Numbered from the stretch's first letter, positions 8,861-18,755 are shown. The stretch: DNA of 64,000 nucleotides from Streptomyces sp. R28 (GCF_041052385.1 NZ_CP163439.1:6499001-6563000); one strand, 5' to 3'. Numbers and translations: made by a program. Notes: a model not told the origin generated them from the letters alone.

Positions 8861-9223
8861 GCCTGTCCGGCACGGTAGCCAACTCGTGTGGCCCCTGTGA
8901 AGGTTGATGTTCGATATGCCCGATACATTTTCGTGACCTTGAGTCAGGACGTTGGGGACGGGGGTGGATGGGGGCGGGTACGTAGAGATGTGGCGCTGTT
9001 TCGGGTGAGGTGTTGGCTTTTAGTCGCATTGGGTCGATGGTGGGTGGTTAGGTCCTCGGCGGGAAGTGCGGCTTCGGGCGGATTGCGGACCGTGACGGGA
9101 TGGGCGTGGAGGGTGAGAAGGTGCCGGAGTGGCCGGGGTCTGGAAGATCGTCTGGTTCTGGAACCGGCGATGTTCTCGGGGTGGCCGCGGGCTGTCAGTG
9201 GGGCGCCCTAGACTCGGAGAGCG
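8861..9223. other. Divergent promoter region of hydrolase and pcrA
   Basis: 363 bases between the riboswitch and pcrA. An AT-richer patch (CGATATGCCCGATACATTTT, about 8911-8930) probably holds the hydrolase promoter. No gene is convincing; the plus-strand frame here lacks a domain and has atypical composition. Confidence 0.45.
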
Positions 9224-11710
9224 ATGAGCAGCCTCTTTGACGACAGCTTCCTGGCGGACCTCCAGGCCCCACGGGCCCACGGGGAAGAACCCCCGCCACC
9301 ACCCGAGGACGATCACTCTCCGGAGTCGGTTCCGGACGATCTGTTCGGCGGGAAGTTCGACGTGCCCCCGGACCGGGACGACTACTACCGTGACGGCGCC
9401 CCGCGCCCGCCCATCGACGCCGCCGCGCTGCTGGAGGGGCTGAACGAGAACCAGCGTGCGGCCGTCGTCCATGCCGGCGGCCCGCTGCTCATCGTGGCCG
9501 GCGCCGGGTCCGGCAAGACGCGGGTGCTCACCCACCGCATCGCCCATCTGCTGGCCGAGCGGAATGTGCATCCGGGGCAGATCCTCGCGATCACCTTCAC
9601 CAACAAAGCCGCGGGCGAGATGAAGGAGCGCGTCGAGCAGCTCGTCGGCCCGCGCGCGAACGCGATGTGGGTGATGACCTTCCACAGCGCGTGCGTCCGC
9701 ATCCTGCGCAGAGAGAGCAAGAAGCTCGGGTTCACGTCGTCCTTCTCGATCTACGACGCCGCCGACAGCAAGCGGCTGATGGCGCTCGTCTGCCGGGACC
9801 TGGACCTCGACCCGAAGAAGTTCCCGCCCAAGTCCTTCAGCGCCAAGATCAGCAATCTGAAGAACGAGCTGATCGACGAGGAGGACTTCGCCGCCCAGGC
9901 GGCCGACGGCTTCGAGAAGACCCTCGCCCAGGCCTACGCCATGTACCAGTCGCGGTTGCGGGAGGCCAACGCCCTCGACTTCGACGACCTGATCATGACG
10001 ACGGTCAACCTGCTGCGGGCCTTCCCGGACGTCGCCGAGCACTACCGCCGTCGCTTCCGCCATGTGCTGGTGGACGAGTACCAGGACACCAACCACGCGC
10101 AGTACGCGCTGGTGCGCGAGCTCGTCGGGACCGGTGAGCACCCGGTCGACGTCCCGCCCGGCGAGGACGACATCCCGCCCGCCGAGCTGTGTGTGGTGGG
10201 TGACGCCGACCAGTCGATCTACGCATTCCGGGGCGCCACCATCCGCAACATCCTCCAGTTCGAGGAGGACTACCCGGACGCGACGACCATCCTGCTGGAG
10301 CAGAACTACCGCTCCACCCAGACGATCCTGACCGCAGCCAACGCGGTCATCGAGCGCAACGAGTCCCGCCGCCCCAAGAACCTGTGGACCAACGCGGGCG
10401 CGGGCGCGCGCATCACCGGCTATGTCGCCGACACCGAGCACGACGAGGCGCAGTTCGTCGCCGACGAGATAGACCGACTGACGGACGCGGACGACGCGAA
10501 GGCCGGCGACGTCGCCGTCTTCTACCGTACGAACGCCCAGTCCCGTGTCTTCGAAGAGGTCTTCATCCGCGTCGGCCTGCCCTACAAGGTCGTCGGTGGG
10601 GTTCGGTTCTACGAGCGCAAGGAGGTCCGGGACGTCCTGGCCTACCTGCGGGTGCTGGCCAACCCGGAGGACTCGGTGCCGATGCGCCGGATCCTGAACG
10701 TCCCCAAGCGGGGCATCGGCGAGCGCGCCGAGGCGATGATCGACGCCCTGTCCCAGCGCGAGAAGATCAGCTTCGCGCAGGCCCTCAAGCGCGTCGACGA
10801 GGCGTACGGCATGGCCGCGCGCTCGACCAACGCCGTCAAGCGGTTCAACACGCTGATGGAGGAGCTCCGTACGATCGTCGAGTCCGGCGCGGGACCGGCG
10901 ACCGTCCTGGAAGCGGTGCTCGAACGCACCGGCTATCTCGCCGAGTTGCAGGCATCCACCGACCCGCAGGACGAGACCCGCATCGAGAACCTCCAGGAAC
11001 TCGCGGCCGTGGCCCTGGAGTTCGAGCAGGAGTCGGGTGAGGGCGAGGCCTCCGGCGGGCTCGCGGCGTTCCTGGAGCGGGTTGCCCTCGTCGCCGACTC
11101 CGACCAGATCCCGGACGAGGAGGAGGACGGCTCCGGCGTCATCACCCTGATGACCCTGCACACCGCCAAGGGCCTGGAGTTCCCGGTCGTCTTCCTCACC
11201 GGCATGGAGGACGGCGTCTTCCCGCACATGCGCGCCCTCGGCCAGGCCAAGGAGCTGGAGGAGGAGCGGCGGCTGGCTTACGTCGGCATCACGCGCGCAC
11301 GTGAGCGGCTGTATCTGACGCGGTCGTCGATGCGCAGCGCGTGGGGGCAGCCGTCGTACAACCCGCCGTCCCGCTTCCTGGAGGAGATCCCGGCGCAGCA
11401 CGTGGACTGGAAGCGCACGGGCGCGTCCGCGCCGGTCTCCTCCGGCCCGGCGTCCGGTGTGGCCGCCTCGCTGTCCTCGTCCCGCTCGCGCTCCGCGGCC
11501 TCGGGCGCGTCCGGTTTCGCCACGCGCCGTACCTCGGAGAAGCCGGTCGTCCAACTGGCGGTCGGGGACCGGGTCACGCACGACCAGTTCGGGCTCGGCA
11601 CCGTGATGGCGGTCAAGGGCACGGGCGCGAACGCCGAGGCGACGATCGACTTCGGGGAGAGCAAGCCGAAGCGGCTGCTGTTGCGGTACGCGCCGGTGGA
11701 GAAGCTCTAG
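9224..11710 (+). CDS. pcrA: ATP-dependent DNA helicase PcrA/UvrD
   Basis: Encodes 828 residues. An acidic extension of about 70 residues precedes the Q motif (LNENQRAAV) and Walker A AGAGSGKT at residues 92-99. Further SF1A motifs follow: TFTNKAAGEM (Ia), DEYQDTN (II), GDADQSIYAFRGA (III), NYRSTQ (IV), LMTLHTAKGLEFPVVF (V) and VGITRARERLYL (VI). The C-terminal tail (TRRTSEKPVVQLAVGDRVTH...) is the Tudor-like RNA-polymerase-binding domain typical of PcrA. It acts in nucleotide excision repair and clearance of transcription-replication conflicts. A strong hairpin follows the stop. Confidence 0.97.
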   Translation: MSSLFDDSFLADLQAPRAHGEEPPPPPEDDHSPESVPDDLFGGKFDVPPDRDDYYRDGAPRPPIDAAALLEGLNENQRAAVVHAGGPLLIVAGAGSGKTRVLTHRIAHLLAERNVHPGQILAITFTNKAAGEMKERVEQLVGPRANAMWVMTFHSACVRILRRESKKLGFTSSFSIYDAADSKRLMALVCRDLDLDPKKFPPKSFSAKISNLKNELIDEEDFAAQAADGFEKTLAQAYAMYQSRLREANALDFDDLIMTTVNLLRAFPDVAEHYRRRFRHVLVDEYQDTNHAQYALVRELVGTGEHPVDVPPGEDDIPPAELCVVGDADQSIYAFRGATIRNILQFEEDYPDATTILLEQNYRSTQTILTAANAVIERNESRRPKNLWTNAGAGARITGYVADTEHDEAQFVADEIDRLTDADDAKAGDVAVFYRTNAQSRVFEEVFIRVGLPYKVVGGVRFYERKEVRDVLAYLRVLANPEDSVPMRRILNVPKRGIGERAEAMIDALSQREKISFAQALKRVDEAYGMAARSTNAVKRFNTLMEELRTIVESGAGPATVLEAVLERTGYLAELQASTDPQDETRIENLQELAAVALEFEQESGEGEASGGLAAFLERVALVADSDQIPDEEEDGSGVITLMTLHTAKGLEFPVVFLTGMEDGVFPHMRALGQAKELEEERRLAYVGITRARERLYLTRSSMRSAWGQPSYNPPSRFLEEIPAQHVDWKRTGASAPVSSGPASGVAASLSSSRSRSAASGASGFATRRTSEKPVVQLAVGDRVTHDQFGLGTVMAVKGTGANAEATIDFGESKPKRLLLRYAPVEKL

Positions 11711-11721
11711 CACCGACAAGT

Positions 11722-11751
11722 GTGCGCCCCCGCTGCAGGGCGGGGGCGCAC
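11722..11751. terminator. Bidirectional hairpin terminator
   Basis: A 12-bp perfect stem, GTGCGCCCCCGC with its complement, and a 6-base loop (TGCAGG) lie between the convergent ends of pcrA and the M23 peptidase gene. Confidence 0.85.
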
Positions 11752-11770
11752 CACGAAGTTGTCGGCCCGC

Positions 11771-13276
11771 TTACGTCGGGTTGATCCCGTGGCTGCGCAG
11801 CCAGGGAAGCGGGTCTATGGCCGAGCCGCCACCCGGCCGTACCTCGAAGTGCAGGTGCGGGCCCGTCGAGTTGCCGGAATTGCCGGAGTACGCGATCGGG
11901 TCGCCGGCCTTCACCGTCGTACCGGAGGCGACACGGTAGCTGGAGAGGTGGCAGTACCACGTCTCCGTGCCGTCCTTCGCGGTCACGATCATCATGTTGC
12001 CGTAGGCACTGTTCCACTGCGTGCGGACGGTGCCGTCGGTCGCGGACATCACCGTCGTGCCGTACGAGACGGGGAAGTCGATGCCGGTGTGCACGGACAT
12101 CCAGTTGATGCCGGCCTGGCCGAAGTAGGCGCTCAGGCCGTGCTGGGCCACCGGAAGGGCGAACTTGGGGCGCATCCGCTCCTTGCGGGCCGCCTCCTCC
12201 GCCGCCTTCCTCTTCTCGGCCGCCTGCTGGGCCTTGAGGTCGATGCGCTCCTGCGTACGGCTGGCCCGGTCGGCGAAGTCGTCGGCGCCGGCGGAGAGGC
12301 TCTCGAGCTGGGTGTCCAGCTTGTTGTTCGCGGTGGACGGCTTCACGGCCTCGCCGTCCGAGGCCGTCGTCACCGCGTCCTTGTCGTCGGTCGTCAGGCC
12401 GCCGACGGAGGCGGCGGCGATTCCCGCGACGCCCATCACACACGCCGAGGGCACGGCGATCGTCAGCAGCGCGGAGCGCTTGGGGGGCGGACGGCGGCGG
12501 GAGCGTGCCCCGTTGCGGGAGGCGGCGCGCGAGGACGGGGCCGGAGTGGACTCCTCCTGGCCGTCGAGGAGCGGGGCCGCGGCGGGAATCTCGCCGGTGG
12601 CGCTCAACTCGGCGTCGCCGTAGGAGGTGGAGTCGTCGTACGGCGTGGGGGCGTCGTGCTCGATCTGCTCGAAGAGCGCGGTCCCCTCGTGATCGAAGGA
12701 TTCTGCTGACTGCTCGTACTCGTCGGCTGCCTGCGTGCCGACGCCGTCGGAGTTCCACTGTGTGGCGTCGTACGCGCCGGTGTCGAAGGTCTGCGTGCCC
12801 CATTCCCACTGCTGGGTCTGGTCGGCCGGGGCGCCGGACTGGTCGGGCTGGAGCCAGGTGCTCGCGTCCCAATGGCCGGAGGTGTCGTGGCCGGTGGCCT
12901 GCTGCGGGACGAAGGCGAGCCGCTCATGCTCGGCCGTCCAGGCCGTGGTGTCGTACGCGCCGGTGTCGTAGGCGGCGTGGTGCTGGGCCGCGTAGGCGTC
13001 GTAGTTCACGGTGTGGTGGTTGCCCGTGGACCACTGCGTGGTGTCGTACGTGCCCGTGTTCTCGCCGGGGAGGCTGCCGAACAGGGGGTCCGCGTCGAAG
13101 GTCGGGGCTGCGTGGGCGTGATCGGCGGCGCCGAACTGGGTGGCGTCGTAGGTGCCGTAGCTGGTGGAGTCACCGTAGTGGGCTTCCTGGGCGCCGTACG
13201 ACGCGTAGTGCGCCGAGGCGGCATCGGAAGCCGTGGTCGAGGAGGTCATGGTCCCCGACGGGTGACGATCGTTCAC
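11771..13276 (-). CDS. Membrane-anchored M23 metallopeptidase with repetitive N-terminal tail
   Basis: Encodes 501 residues. The GTG at 13276 (VNDRHPSG) is preferred for the AGAGAGAAG ahead of it; an ATG at 13249 is the alternative. The first ~240 residues are low-complexity and rich in Y, T, Q, D, W and H, with recurrent units TYDATQF, TYDTTQWSTG, AYDTTAWTAE and AYDATQWNSD. A basic stretch (RRRPPPKRS), one membrane helix, a coiled coil and a C-terminal M23 domain follow (HTGIDFP and HLHFE zinc ligands). There is no N-terminal signal, so the repeats should face the cytoplasm and the endopeptidase the wall. Confidence 0.9.
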   Translation of the reverse strand: MNDRHPSGTMTSSTTASDAASAHYASYGAQEAHYGDSTSYGTYDATQFGAADHAHAAPTFDADPLFGSLPGENTGTYDTTQWSTGNHHTVNYDAYAAQHHAAYDTGAYDTTAWTAEHERLAFVPQQATGHDTSGHWDASTWLQPDQSGAPADQTQQWEWGTQTFDTGAYDATQWNSDGVGTQAADEYEQSAESFDHEGTALFEQIEHDAPTPYDDSTSYGDAELSATGEIPAAAPLLDGQEESTPAPSSRAASRNGARSRRRPPPKRSALLTIAVPSACVMGVAGIAAASVGGLTTDDKDAVTTASDGEAVKPSTANNKLDTQLESLSAGADDFADRASRTQERIDLKAQQAAEKRKAAEEAARKERMRPKFALPVAQHGLSAYFGQAGINWMSVHTGIDFPVSYGTTVMSATDGTVRTQWNSAYGNMMIVTAKDGTETWYCHLSSYRVASGTTVKAGDPIAYSGNSGNSTGPHLHFEVRPGGGSAIDPLPWLRSHGINPT

Positions 13277-13554
13277 CAACTTCTCTCTCGCCTCGACAAC
13301 AGGGGCTGCCAGAGCAGTGCGGCGACTGTACCCGGCGGTACGCGGGCACGACAATCTTCGGCAGGTTTCGCGCGCGAAGGAAACGGGCATTCGGCCGTGT
13401 TTTGGCGGACTGCGGGCGCGAGTTTGGCCTTGTGTTCGAAGATTGTTCGATGTCGATCGGCTGTCCTGGGGCTGTGTGCCGAGTGTGAGTCAGGTGTTGG
13501 GGGCTGCTGTCGAGGGCTGCCGTCGGGGTGTCGCGGGAGCTGTTGAGGGGGCGG

Positions 13555-14415
13555 TCACGCCACTGTCAGGCCGTCGGCCTGTGCGGCGGCTTCGGTTCCT
13601 GTCCGTGCGGTGTCGAGGGCCTGCCGTATCCCGGTCGCCACGGCGGGGTGCACCGGCAGGGCGAGGTGGCCGATGCCGGTCACGCGGACGTTCTGCGCCA
13701 GCAGGTCCGGGTGGTCGATGCAGGCCGTCTCCAGCGGGTCCATCAGGTGGTCGAGGTCGCTCCAGAAGCTCACGAAGTGGGTACGGCAGCCAGGTGCGGG
13801 CCTGGCCAGTTCCTCGAGGACCGGTGAGCCGGGGCGCATCTGACGCACGATGGGATGTGCGTTCGCCAGTGGGACGACACGGGTGCCGGAGTGCGGCGTG
13901 CCGAGCGTGACGAGCGTACGGACCCTGAGGTCGCCGCCGAGACACTGCACGTAGTAGCGCGCTATCAGCCCGCCGAGGCTGTGCCCGACGATGTCGACCT
14001 GCCTGCTGCCGGTGCGCTCGCAGATCCCCTCTATATGCCGGCCGAGCAGTTCGGCGGCGGTGCGGATGTCACAGGTCAGAGGGGAGTAGTTGAGCGACTC
14101 GACCTGGTGCCTGCCGTGCTGGGCGAGGCTGCGGCGCAGCAGGACGAAGACCGAGCGGTTGTCTATGAAGCCGTGCAGCAGGACGACGGGAGGTTTGGTC
14201 TCCGTCGGCAGTTGGGCGGTGTCCTGTGCGGGGAGGGCGGGGGTGGCCCGGCGTTCCTGGGTGATGCCGGAGGGATACAGGAGCAGGTGCCCGGCGAGGA
14301 TCGCGAACTCCAGCGCGGTCGCCTTCAGCAGGGCCAGGGAGAGGCCGGCGATTCCGCTCGGGAGCAGGCGCCGGCAGAGCGGAAGAAAGGGGAGTGCTGC
14401 CCCGGTGACCTTCAT
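13555..14415 (-). CDS. Alpha/beta-hydrolase, lipase/esterase-like
   Basis: Encodes 286 residues. ATG 14415 has AAGGAGG 5 bases upstream. An N-terminal hydrophobic segment (LSLALLKATALEFAILAGHLLLYPSG) may anchor or export it. The fold markers are PVVLLHGFIDNRSVF (oxyanion strand), the nucleophile elbow GHSLGG in VDIVGHSLGGLIARYY, an Asp candidate in SDLDHLMDP and the final His in GIGHLALP. It resembles actinobacterial triacylglycerol lipase/esterase proteins; the substrate is unknown. The last ~25 residues are poorly conserved. Confidence 0.88.
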   Translation of the reverse strand: MKVTGAALPFLPLCRRLLPSGIAGLSLALLKATALEFAILAGHLLLYPSGITQERRATPALPAQDTAQLPTETKPPVVLLHGFIDNRSVFVLLRRSLAQHGRHQVESLNYSPLTCDIRTAAELLGRHIEGICERTGSRQVDIVGHSLGGLIARYYVQCLGGDLRVRTLVTLGTPHSGTRVVPLANAHPIVRQMRPGSPVLEELARPAPGCRTHFVSFWSDLDHLMDPLETACIDHPDLLAQNVRVTGIGHLALPVHPAVATGIRQALDTARTGTEAAAQADGLTVA

Positions 14416-15062
14416 GGCCGACCTCCTTGCGGCACGCGGGAGGACGGCTCCGGCCCCCGTGTGCCCTCGTGGGAAGTCGCGGCGGAGGTGACCGGCGGGG
14501 CATGAGGAGGGCGCGTGGGGTGTGCGAGGCGCGTGGCGTGAGCCAGTTCTGTCGGCCATGGTGCGCCGATGAGCCGGCGGGGCTCACTGCCGGTGTGGCG
14601 ACGAGCCTGCCCGCTGTCGTGCCTTACCTGCCCTACGTGCCCTTCGTGCGACCGTCGATGCGTCGCACCGCCACGGCACGCGGCCTGCGGCGCGGTGGTG
14701 CGGCGACCTCTTTGCGGCTCCCGTTGCGCGTGGTTCCGTTGCGACGCTTGTACCGCAGGCTGCTGCGGCCCGTGTGCCGCAGAGATCTGGAACGGTGCGC
14801 GGCGAACGTGTCCCACCGTGTGATTTCCCCCTCGGTCTGCACCGCGAAACTGCCGGTTGCGGGATGCTGGAGATAACGTTCGTTCACTACTTCGGGCAGC
14901 GTGGCCCGGGGCGTCCGTGCCGTGGTGGCGCGTCCGATGCGGTGAGCAGCGGAAAAGTGCAATACGCGCACCATGTATGACATGTGCCGCCTGTGCGGCA
15001 TAACCCATATATGGGCGGTACCTGTCGGTACGGATGGATGTAGTCGCTTCATGGAGGCAGTG
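14416..15062. other. Divergent intergenic region, lipase and icmB
   Basis: 647 bases with no convincing gene. Near icmB lie a small hairpin (TGCCGC-CTGT-GCGGCA, about 14988-15001) and a 12-base AT-rich palindrome CCCATATATGGG at 15004-15015, about 50 bases before the start, either of which could be an operator. The stretch 14580-14700 is C/T-biased with irregular repeats of TGCCCTACGTGCC type. Confidence 0.5.
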
Positions 15063-15479
15063 ATGGGTGTGGCAGCCGGTCCGATCCGCGTGGTGGTGGC
15101 CAAGCCGGGACTCGACGGCCACGATCGGGGGGCCAAGGTCATCGCGCGGGCGCTGCGCGACGCCGGTATGGAGGTCATCTACACCGGACTTCACCAGACA
15201 CCCGAGCAGATCGTCGATACCGCGATCCAGGAGGACGCCGACGCGATCGGCCTGTCCATCCTCTCCGGCGCCCACAACACCCTCTTCGCCGCCGTGATCG
15301 AACTCCTCAAGGAGCGCGAAGCGGAGGACATCCTGGTCTTCGGCGGCGGGATCATCCCCGAGGCGGACATCGCCCCGCTGAAGGAGAAGGGCGTCGCGGA
15401 GATCTTCACGCCCGGGGCCACGACGCAGGCGATCGTGGACTGGGTGCGGGCGAACGTACATCAGCCGGCGGGGGCATAG
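15063..15479 (+). CDS. icmB: Isobutyryl-CoA mutase small (cobalamin-binding) subunit
   Basis: Encodes 138 residues from ATG 15063, with GGAGG 5 bases upstream. The B12 base-off motif DGHDRG (D18, H20, G23) provides the cobalt-ligating His. SILSGAH and VFGGGIIP complete the flavodoxin-like B12 fold. The sequence closely resembles Streptomyces cinnamonensis IcmB as I recall it. With the large subunit IcmA it interconverts isobutyryl-CoA and n-butyryl-CoA, feeding polyketide and fatty-acid precursors. No large subunit is in the window. Confidence 0.95.
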   Translation: MGVAAGPIRVVVAKPGLDGHDRGAKVIARALRDAGMEVIYTGLHQTPEQIVDTAIQEDADAIGLSILSGAHNTLFAAVIELLKEREAEDILVFGGGIIPEADIAPLKEKGVAEIFTPGATTQAIVDWVRANVHQPAGA

Positions 15480-15562
15480 CCGCTGCGCTCGGCCGGAGCC
15501 GAGCACCTGGGACAGGCCGTGGGCAGGAGCCTGGGGTGCGGGCCGGAGTCCGACCGGAGGCC

Positions 15563-17239
15563 TCAGGGCGCCTGCGCCCCCAGCTCCTCGGTCATCGCCG
15601 CCCGCAGCCGCAACGTCGTGACCAGCCGTTGGAACGCCTCCGCCCAGTACCCCCCGGCCCCCGGCGACGCGTCCTCCGACTCGTCCGGCACCGCCTGCAG
15701 ACCGTCGAGGCGGCTTGCCTCGGCCGGGTCGAGGCAGCGCTCGGCCAGGCCCATCACCCCACTGAAACTCCATGGATAACTCCCCCCGTCCCGCGCGATG
15801 TTGAGCGCGTCGACCACTGCCCGCCCGAGCGGCGGAGCCCACGGCACCGCACACACCCCGAGCAGCTGAAACGCCTCAGACAGACCGTGCGTCGCGATGA
15901 ACCCGGCGACCCACTCGGCCCGCTCGGCGGTGCCCAGCGTGGCGAGGAGCTTCGCCCGCTCGGCCAAGGACACCGCTCCCGGACCGCCGGCCTCGGGAGC
16001 CGAGGGTGACCCGAGCAGCGCCCTCGCCCACTGGCCGTCCCGCTGCCGTACCGCCGCCCGGCACCACGCCGCGTGCAACTCGCCCTGCCAGTCGTCCGCC
16101 ACCGGCAGCGCCACGATCTCCTGAGGCGTACGTCCCCCAAGCCGCCCCGACCACGTGCTGAGCGGTGCCGCCTCCACCAACTGGCCGAACCACCACGACC
16201 GTTCACCCCGTCCGGCCGGAGCTGTGGCCACGACCCCGTCGCGCTCCATTCCCGCGTCGCACTCGTGCGGCGCCTCGACACTGATCGCCGGCGTCTCCCG
16301 GTCGTGGTCCAGCGCCACGCACGTCGCGGCGCGTACCGCCATTCGCGCGGCGAGCGCCGAACCCGGCAGCGCGGAGAGCAGCTCGGCGGCCGTCGCCCGG
16401 ACATTGCGACTCCGGTCGGTCAGCGCCTGCTCCAGGAACGGCTCGTCCTGCGGGCCCAGTCCGGTCCGCAGCGAGTCGAGGAACATCAGCCGGTCCTCGG
16501 CCCGCTCCGTCGCCCACGTCATGGTCAGCAGCTCGCGGGCGGCGGCGGGCTCACGCGTGCGTATCGCGGAGAGAAGCGCGACGCGCTCGGCGAACAGCCC
16601 CTCCTGCCACAGCTGTTGGATCCTGGCCGAGTCCTCGAGGTGTGGCAGCGCCGCGCCCCCGCCGGGTGCCGCACGCAGGGCGAACCGCCAGTCCGGGTTC
16701 AGCCGGGCCAGCCACACCGCCCGCGGGCCCGCGAACGTCAGAGCCGCCGGCCGTAGATCCGTACGCCCCCGCGCCGCGTCCAGCAGCGCGGGCAGCGACT
16801 GAGGGGGCGGTGCGAGACCGCGGTCGTTCGCCGTCGCGAGCCACTGGGGCAGCAGCTCCATGAGGTCCGGTGCCGTGCCTCTGCGGCCGCCGCCCGCCGC
16901 GCCGGGACGGTCGGCCAGCAACATCGCCAGCCTGCGGGCCGCCGCCGGGGGCAGCAGCGGTCGCGGGTCCTCGGGGGCCGGCTGCGGACGCTGCGCCGCT
17001 CGCGCCGGCCGCAGTCCCGCCCGCCGCCGTACGGTCTCCGCGGCCGCCGCGTCCAGCAGCACCGTCGGCGCCTCCCGGCCCGGCGGGCAGCCCGGGGGTG
17101 TACGCCGGTCCGTGCCGAGCAGCGCCGCCGTGACGAGCTCCTCCCAGGCGCTGGGCGGGGGCGAGGTCGCGGGACCCGACGCGGGCGAATCCACGGGACC
17201 CGGCGCGGGCGAACCCACTGGAGCGGAGGGCCTGTTCAT
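15563..17239 (-). CDS. DUF5691 family protein (SWIM/MoxR cluster)
   Basis: Encodes 558 residues. ATG 17239 has AGGAAGGA upstream. A Ser/Pro/Gly leader is followed by WEELVTAALLGTDRRTPPG, then alpha-helical repeat-like sequence with Arg and Trp landmarks (LTFAGPRAVWLARLNPDWRFAL; LTDRSRNVRATAAELLSALPGS, which is HEAT-like). This matches DUF5691, found beside SWIM zinc-finger genes. Function unknown. It follows the SWIM gene on the same strand (160-base gap) and belongs to the two-armed cluster with MoxR, DUF5682 and VWA genes. Confidence 0.8.
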   Translation of the reverse strand: MNRPSAPVGSPAPGPVDSPASGPATSPPPSAWEELVTAALLGTDRRTPPGCPPGREAPTVLLDAAAAETVRRRAGLRPARAAQRPQPAPEDPRPLLPPAAARRLAMLLADRPGAAGGGRRGTAPDLMELLPQWLATANDRGLAPPPQSLPALLDAARGRTDLRPAALTFAGPRAVWLARLNPDWRFALRAAPGGGAALPHLEDSARIQQLWQEGLFAERVALLSAIRTREPAAARELLTMTWATERAEDRLMFLDSLRTGLGPQDEPFLEQALTDRSRNVRATAAELLSALPGSALAARMAVRAATCVALDHDRETPAISVEAPHECDAGMERDGVVATAPAGRGERSWWFGQLVEAAPLSTWSGRLGGRTPQEIVALPVADDWQGELHAAWCRAAVRQRDGQWARALLGSPSAPEAGGPGAVSLAERAKLLATLGTAERAEWVAGFIATHGLSEAFQLLGVCAVPWAPPLGRAVVDALNIARDGGSYPWSFSGVMGLAERCLDPAEASRLDGLQAVPDESEDASPGAGGYWAEAFQRLVTTLRLRAAMTEELGAQAP

Positions 17240-17399
17240 GTGGTTCCTTCCTCTCTTTCTGCGTGCTGGGTGCCGTGATCGTGGAGGGGGCAAGGCTCAC
17301 CTGTATGGCAGCGGAGGGCGCGCGTCGCGCAGTCCGTCGCAGGGGCAGTGCGAGTCGCGTGGGCGGTGCGCGAGGCGCGGCGAGTGCGCGACGCACCGC

Positions 17400-18755
17400 T
17401 CAGCACAGCTGCACCGCTTCTCCCGTCCCCTCCGGCCAGGCCGTCAAAGGGGCGAAGCCACGGTGGCCGCACTCGCCGAACACCTTGAGCGGTGCGCCAC
17501 CCGACAGCGCGACCAGACGCCAGAGGCCCGGGCGGGCGCGGGCGGCGGGGGTGAGCGGTAGTGCCGTGTCCGCGTCGGCGTCCGCCAGCTGCCACGAGTC
17601 GCCGTCCGGGGCCGGTACGACCCGGTCCAGGGTCACCGGGACGGAGTCCAGCCACGGATCGTCGCGGAGCGCCTCGCCGTAACGGGCGGTTGCCTCCGCC
17701 GTCGTCACTCCTGGCGGCCGTATCGGTGCGGGCGCGGGCGCAGCGAACCGCCCGCCCAGGGCCGCCCGTAGCTGCCCGGCGCCCGGGTACGGCGACACCT
17801 CCGCCTCCAGGGTCAGCCCCACCGGCAGCGCCAGCTCCGGGGCACGGCCGGCGGCGCCGTAGGAGAGGAGCAGCGCGGTGCGGCCCGAGTCGGCGCCGTA
17901 CAGCCATATCCGGCGCGTCGTCAGTTTGGTGTCCGCCGTGTCGTACTGGGCGAGGACCAGCCAGCGGTCCCGCACCGGCGGGCCGTCCGCGGAGGCGGGC
18001 AGGCCGATGCGGGAGCGCACCGTGTCCGCCAGGCCGTCGGGCAGCCGCTCGCGGCGCAGCCAGCCCTGGTCGAGGAGGTGCACAAGGGCGCACTCCTCCA
18101 ACAGGCGCACCGGCCAGCCCGGACCGGACGCCGGGATCGCCCCCAGGTCCCTCACCCGCGCGGCCAGCCCGGGGGCCTGGGCGTCGACCATGCGGGCCGC
18201 CGTCTCCTCCCACGGTCCGTACCCCGCCTGTTCGGCGCCGGCCAGACCAGTGCGCAGCAGGTCCGTCAGGCGCTGCTCCAGCTCCATCGCGCCCGCGGTG
18301 ACCCGCCCGGCCCGGCGCTCCGCCCTGCGCCGCGCCGCCTCCGGATCAGCGGACCCGGACGAGGAATCGGACGCGCCCGCCGCTCGCTTGTCCTCCGCGC
18401 GCTGCCTTCTCCCCTTTATCCACTGCTCCGCCCAGTCCGGCGGCTGCCCCGGCGACACCGCACCTTCCCCGCCCGCCCAGAGCAGCAGCAGCCCGAGCGC
18501 GTGCTTGCACGGGAACTTCCGGCTCGGGCAACTGCACTTGTACGCGGGCCCGGCCGCGTCCGCGATGTCGATGACCGTCTGATACGGCCTGCTGCCACTG
18601 CCCTTGCACAGCCCCCACACCGTCCCCTCGTCGGTACTCCCCGCCTCGGACCACGGCCCTGCCGCGCCGAGTTTGCTTCCCGCTTTGCGTGACGCGGCGT
18701 CAGGCGCCAGTGCCAGCACCTGGTCCGCGGTCCAGCGCACCCCCTGCTGAGTCAT
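17400..18755 (-). CDS. SWIM zinc-finger protein
   Basis: Encodes 451 residues from ATG 18755 (MTQQGVRWTADQV). There is no clear RBS, so the mRNA may be leaderless. The SWIM motif CxCxnCxH is at about residues 70-85 (YKCSCPSRKFPCKHALGLLLLW). Downstream is a long region rich in Arg, Trp and Leu with no recognised catalytic motif. SWIM fingers bind DNA or proteins. It starts 166 bases from the divergent MoxR gene, and the shared control region argues for one system. Confidence 0.88.
   Translation of the reverse strand: MTQQGVRWTADQVLALAPDAASRKAGSKLGAAGPWSEAGSTDEGTVWGLCKGSGSRPYQTVIDIADAAGPAYKCSCPSRKFPCKHALGLLLLWAGGEGAVSPGQPPDWAEQWIKGRRQRAEDKRAAGASDSSSGSADPEAARRRAERRAGRVTAGAMELEQRLTDLLRTGLAGAEQAGYGPWEETAARMVDAQAPGLAARVRDLGAIPASGPGWPVRLLEECALVHLLDQGWLRRERLPDGLADTVRSRIGLPASADGPPVRDRWLVLAQYDTADTKLTTRRIWLYGADSGRTALLLSYGAAGRAPELALPVGLTLEAEVSPYPGAGQLRAALGGRFAAPAPAPIRPPGVTTAEATARYGEALRDDPWLDSVPVTLDRVVPAPDGDSWQLADADADTALPLTPAARARPGLWRLVALSGGAPLKVFGECGHRGFAPLTAWPEGTGEAVQLC

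Noticed and set aside
9020..11719. 899-residue open frame antisense to pcrA
   Set aside because: It is the codon-bias mirror of a certain helicase gene; the product is Leu/Arg/Val-rich without domains.
15016..15030. GGTACCTGTCGG before icmB (also near 62720) as further dyad copies
   Set aside because: Only the GGTACCT half matches; the AA-TT centre and second arm are missing.
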